From Lachnospiraceae bacterium (GTDB taxonomy: Bacteria > Bacillota > Clostridia > Lachnospirales > Lachnospiraceae), in the NCBI GenBank assembly GCA_017468395.1, contig JAFUIR010000005.1, positions 62,001 to 126,000 of the forward strand: a stretch of 64,000 nucleotides of DNA, read 5' to 3'. Position 1 is the first letter of the stretch. Each line of letters begins with the position of its first letter. The translations under genes and the position numbers were made by a program. The notes under the pieces were generated by a model. That model did not search any database. It saw only the letters and a program-made list of their open reading frames with translations, and was not told the DNA's origin. Positions 60,831 to 64,000 of the stretch are shown in pieces.

Positions 60831-63104
60831 ATGCGGAAAATTAGGGAAATAAAGATGTGGAAGAAAAAGCCTTTTGTGGCAGCAACAGTTGTTTTAGGCC
60901 TTTTACTTCTTTTTCTGTTTATAAAATTAATAATGCCCTGTAAGGAATATCATTTTGAAGGCGGATATGCATTTGAGACAGGAGTGGCTACAAGTAATAC
61001 CGTGATTTATGATGGTATTTCTTTGACGCCCGGTGTGTACCGGATAGAGTTAGCTTACGAAACGGATACCGACCTGGGGGCGTACTGTAATGTGCAGGAC
61101 GGAACGGTTTATACCGGCGGGCTGCTTTGCAACGGGGAGCATATGTACAGTGCGCTGGAAAAAACGGAATATGAGATGTGGTTATATGAAAGCACAGAGA
61201 ATTTACAGGTTGTGCTAACTTTTGCCGGAAATGGGAATTTAACTACGGGCAATTTAAAGATTGTGGAAACCAATCAACTTTGGACCATGCTTTTGACTAT
61301 GGTGTTGTTTGGGGCAGCGGTTTTTTATAGCGTGCTTGCTTTTTATTATTATGACAAAGAGCATCCGGTTTCTAAGGAGAAAAAACAGGTGTTTTTCTTT
61401 CTGGCGGTTATCAGTTTTATAGCGTCCCTGCCGTATTTGTACGGATGCAGTTACACAGGAGCGGATTTGACCTACCATCTCCAGAGAATCGAGGGGGTAA
61501 AAGACGGACTTTTGTCCGGTCAGTTCCCTGTGCGTTTAGAGCCCAAATGGGTATACAACCATGGATATGCGGATGCCATTTTTTATTGTAATGCCCTTTT
61601 GTATTTCCCGGCTGTGCTACGCATATTGGGATTTACGGTAACGGCAAGTTACAATGTATATTGCATTTTCCTGACAATTGCTACAGTGTGGATTTCCTAT
61701 TATTCCTTCAGCAGAATTTTCAAAAATGATACTATCGGCGTGATATGCAGTGCATTATATACATTGTCTGTTTTCAGGATTTATAAGTTGGTAATTACCA
61801 CGGCAGTGGGAGAAGGCAGTGCAGTAACATTTATACCACTGGTAATTTACGGTTTGTACCGGGTGTTTTCCGAAGAACCGAAAGAACCTAAGTATAAAAC
61901 CGCATGGGTGCCTATTATGCTGGGATATGCGGGACTTATTCAAACCCATGTATTGACCTGTGAAATTACTGCTTTGGTTACGGTTATTATTTGTTTGATT
62001 TATATCAGAAAAATTTTCTGCAAAGATACCTTTTGGGAATTGGCAAAAGGAGCCATGGGTGCCCTTCTTCTCAGTATATGGTTTTTGATTCCTTTTTTGG
62101 ATTATTATGTGACGCAGGATGTGCACATCAAACATGTATCAGCCCGCACCATACAGTCCAGCGGTCTTACTTTGGCTCATCTGCTGTTTCATTTTTGGAA
62201 TAACGGAGCCCACACACCCGCTGACGGAAGCGGGGTATATCATTCCCATCCCGTGGGAATCGGCCTGGTGCTGATTATTGGTCTGGGACTGTTTTTGATT
62301 CTCTGGTTTAGCGGTGCCTTCCAAAAGATGGACGATGGTTTTGCGTCTTTTACAAAAAGGATAAGTTTGATTGGCATTATTTTACTGGTAATGAGTTTGA
62401 ATGTTTTCCCTTGGGACAAAATTCAGGATTTGCATCCGGTGGCGGCATCTTTGGTCAGCAGTTTGCAGTTTCCTAACCGTTTCCTTGGGTGGGGCAGTGT
62501 ATGCCTGATTTTAGTCTTCGGGTTTTGCCTGTGGTATTTTTGCTCCAAGGGTTCAAAGGCCTACTGGATTATGGTGGCGGTGGCACTTTTGGGAGTGACA
62601 TCGTCAGGTATGTACCTTCTGGATTATGTAAAAATGGGACAGGGCTATTATGAATTGTACAACGAAGAGAGCATGGGCTTTGGATATATTTCCGGCGGGG
62701 AGTATGTTATCGAGGGCACCGATGCGGATAAACTCAGTTTTGCCAAACCGGAAGTTTATGGCGATGTGGAATTACTTTCTTATGAAAAAGGATGTCTGCA
62801 GGCAACTCTTACTTGCGTCAATCCTTCCGGCGAGCAGGGATATGTAGATGTGCCCCTTCTTTTGTACAAAGGTTATGAAGCCTTTTGCCAAGAGACAGAA
62901 GAAGAAATAGAATTAACCTATGGGAAAAATAATGTGATCCGGGCACTTATCCCGGCAGGTTTTGAGGGCAGTTTGAAAATTGGTTTTGTAAGCCCCATCT
63001 ACTGGAGAATAGCCGAAATTATCAGTGCGCTGACGATAGCTATGCTGCTGGTAACCGGTTGGAAATATCGGAGGAAAAAAGATGTTAAGAAAGAAATGCA
63101 ATAG
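60831..63104 (+). CDS. Large polytopic membrane protein, YfhO/GT-C-like, first of a tandem pair
   Basis: The 757-residue product has one N-terminal helix, an extracytoplasmic beta-rich domain at about 40-145, then about ten helices, and a C-terminal outer domain ending in a last helix. GADLTYHLQRIEGVKDGLLSGQFPVR after the second helix has the acidic pair position of GT-C transferases and of YfhO-like proteins (only part shown: GADLTYHLQRIEG). AAGGT before the first ATG is weak; the ATG at 60855 with AGGGA is an alternative. It may transfer sugars from a lipid carrier to a surface polymer. Confidence 0.7.
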   Translation: MRKIREIKMWKKKPFVAATVVLGLLLLFLFIKLIMPCKEYHFEGGYAFETGVATSNTVIYDGISLTPGVYRIELAYETDTDLGAYCNVQDGTVYTGGLLCNGEHMYSALEKTEYEMWLYESTENLQVVLTFAGNGNLTTGNLKIVETNQLWTMLLTMVLFGAAVFYSVLAFYYYDKEHPVSKEKKQVFFFLAVISFIASLPYLYGCSYTGADLTYHLQRIEGVKDGLLSGQFPVRLEPKWVYNHGYADAIFYCNALLYFPAVLRILGFTVTASYNVYCIFLTIATVWISYYSFSRIFKNDTIGVICSALYTLSVFRIYKLVITTAVGEGSAVTFIPLVIYGLYRVFSEEPKEPKYKTAWVPIMLGYAGLIQTHVLTCEITALVTVIICLIYIRKIFCKDTFWELAKGAMGALLLSIWFLIPFLDYYVTQDVHIKHVSARTIQSSGLTLAHLLFHFWNNGAHTPADGSGVYHSHPVGIGLVLIIGLGLFLILWFSGAFQKMDDGFASFTKRISLIGIILLVMSLNVFPWDKIQDLHPVAASLVSSLQFPNRFLGWGSVCLILVFGFCLWYFCSKGSKAYWIMVAVALLGVTSSGMYLLDYVKMGQGYYELYNEESMGFGYISGGEYVIEGTDADKLSFAKPEVYGDVELLSYEKGCLQATLTCVNPSGEQGYVDVPLLLYKGYEAFCQETEEEIELTYGKNNVIRALIPAGFEGSLKIGFVSPIYWRIAEIISALTIAMLLVTGWKYRRKKDVKKEMQ

Positions 63105-64000
63105 ATTTGTCTTATTGCTCATAGCGGAACTTCTCTTAATATTGCTATTAATTCCGGGATGTTTCCGCAAGGAAGAGGTTGTTTTTTCCGTAGTGGGTGA
63201 AGATATTGGGCAGTCTGTCGTATCTATGGATACTTACAAAATTTTCAGCAGTGAAATGTTCTCCCTTGAGCCCGCTGTTTATCAAGTAAGAGTACAGACG
63301 AGACTTTCGGAAGGGAAAAGTTTGTATACGGAGTTAAAATACGATAACGCCAATTTTAATGCGGTAAAAACCAATGGCGTGACTATTTTCTCCGGCTGTG
63401 AATATACGGATTTTGAAGTTTATGTGTCAGATACAGTATCCAATGCCTATATGCAGTGCTATTTTTACGGCAGTGATACCAATGATTTGTTGCAGTTGGA
63501 CATATATAAAACGGCTATCGGAAACCGTCTGCTGGTGTTTATGGTAATCATAGGAATGGCAATACTGGACGGTATGCTTTTGCTACGAAAAGGCATTTTG
63601 GAACAACGAGTAACCAAGAAGCAGCAAATAGTACTTTGGACGTTGACCGCCGGAGTTTTGCTGGCTTATTTTCCGTATCTGACAGATTACTTTTCTTTGG
63701 GAGCGGATTCCCTGTTCCATTTAGAGCGTGTTGCCAATTTGAAAGAGACGCTAATGAATGGAACATCTTTACCGGTAAGGATACAGGACAGATGGTTATA
63801 TGAACATGGCTATGCGGTTTCCTTTTTCTACGGGGATTTGTGCCTTTTTGTTCCGGCGTTGCTGATGTTAATCGGGTTCCCTCTTATGACTGCCTACAAA
63901 ATGTTTGTGTTTGTTGTGATGGCGGCAACGGCGGCGGTGGCATATCATTGTTTCAAAAAATGTGTCAAAAATGAATATGCGGCTCTCTTTGGCAGCATGA
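63082..64000 (+). CDS. Large polytopic membrane protein, paralogue of the preceding one, 3' end missing
   Basis: The ATG at 63082 follows CGGAGGAAAAAAG and overlaps the previous gene by 23 bp; 306 codons are visible before the window ends. The layout repeats that of the upstream protein: an N-terminal helix (FVLLLIAELLLILLLIPGC), a beta-rich outer part, a helix, then FPYLTDYFSLGADSLFHLER...LPVRIQDRW.YEHGYA, which matches LPYLYGCSYTGADLTYHLQR...FPVRLEPKWVYNHGYA. The two are tandem paralogues and probably work on the same surface polymer. Confidence 0.75.
   Translation, partial: MLRKKCNRFVLLLIAELLLILLLIPGCFRKEEVVFSVVGEDIGQSVVSMDTYKIFSSEMFSLEPAVYQVRVQTRLSEGKSLYTELKYDNANFNAVKTNGVTIFSGCEYTDFEVYVSDTVSNAYMQCYFYGSDTNDLLQLDIYKTAIGNRLLVFMVIIGMAILDGMLLLRKGILEQRVTKKQQIVLWTLTAGVLLAYFPYLTDYFSLGADSLFHLERVANLKETLMNGTSLPVRIQDRWLYEHGYAVSFFYGDLCLFVPALLMLIGFPLMTAYKMFVFVVMAATAAVAYHCFKKCVKNEYAALFGSM

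Noticed and set aside
1-64000. CRISPR arrays, rRNA and tRNA genes
   Set aside because: No regularly spaced repeats, no rRNA segments and no cloverleaf with a TTCGANNC arm were found on reading both strands by eye.

Overview
The window reads as a chromosomal segment from a Gram-positive, low-G+C, spore-forming and probably flagellated member of the Clostridia, most likely the family Lachnospiraceae. This rests on the gene complement: a SpoVT regulator, a SipL-like DUF3794/LysM protein, a SpoIIQ-like degenerate LytM protein, class 1B PyrD with PyrK, a T-box in front of ileS, strong AGGAGG-type ribosome sites, many lipoproteins, and two sites that look like flagellar sigma-28 promoters. I could not run a search, so the family-level placement is an inference.

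Layout. 0-6 kb: a signalling cluster of two hybrid histidine kinases (the first cut by the window edge) around a receiver-HD-GYP protein, then a DegV protein. 6-10 kb: an SDR oxidoreductase, a GT-C-like membrane protein and a MATE exporter. 10-22 kb: a carbohydrate utilisation locus with a GH4 glycosidase, an S-component-like membrane protein, LplB/LplC-type permeases, a very large solute-binding lipoprotein, then two blocks of [4-TM protein, 4-TM protein, MsmX-type ATPase], and an AraC regulator; cre-like sites and direct repeats sit in its control regions. 22-25 kb: a membrane GGDEF cyclase, SpoVT (with an unusual leader), and a DUF2304/GT2 pair. 25-35 kb: T-box and ileS, glycogen phosphorylase, a CapA-like lipoprotein, and an aconitase-family hydratase. 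35-42 kb: an EF-hand protein behind a sigma-28-like promoter, the SpoIIQ-like protein, a CelD_N/GH9-like lipoprotein, ddl and murF. 42-48 kb: plsC, a PrcB-domain lipoprotein, pyrC-pyrK-pyrD, sipL, and a sigma-28-linked hypothetical. 48.8-52.4 kb: an AT-rich accessory island with an XRE regulator, an orphan membrane protein, a truncated tyrosine recombinase, a structured intergenic segment, and a two-gene unit whose architecture and sequence pattern resemble phage lambda RexA/RexB. 52.6-64 kb: ispE-gntR, murI, DUF1934, cardiolipin synthase, a trigger-factor-like lipoprotein, asnS, and two tandem large membrane proteins, the last cut by the window edge.

Most noteworthy: the RexAB-like pair in the island; the duplicated 4TM-4TM-ATPase blocks in the sugar importer locus; and the spoVT leader, where a Met-Pro-Pro-stop mini-cistron lies inside mutually exclusive hairpins that cover or free the spoVT ribosome site.
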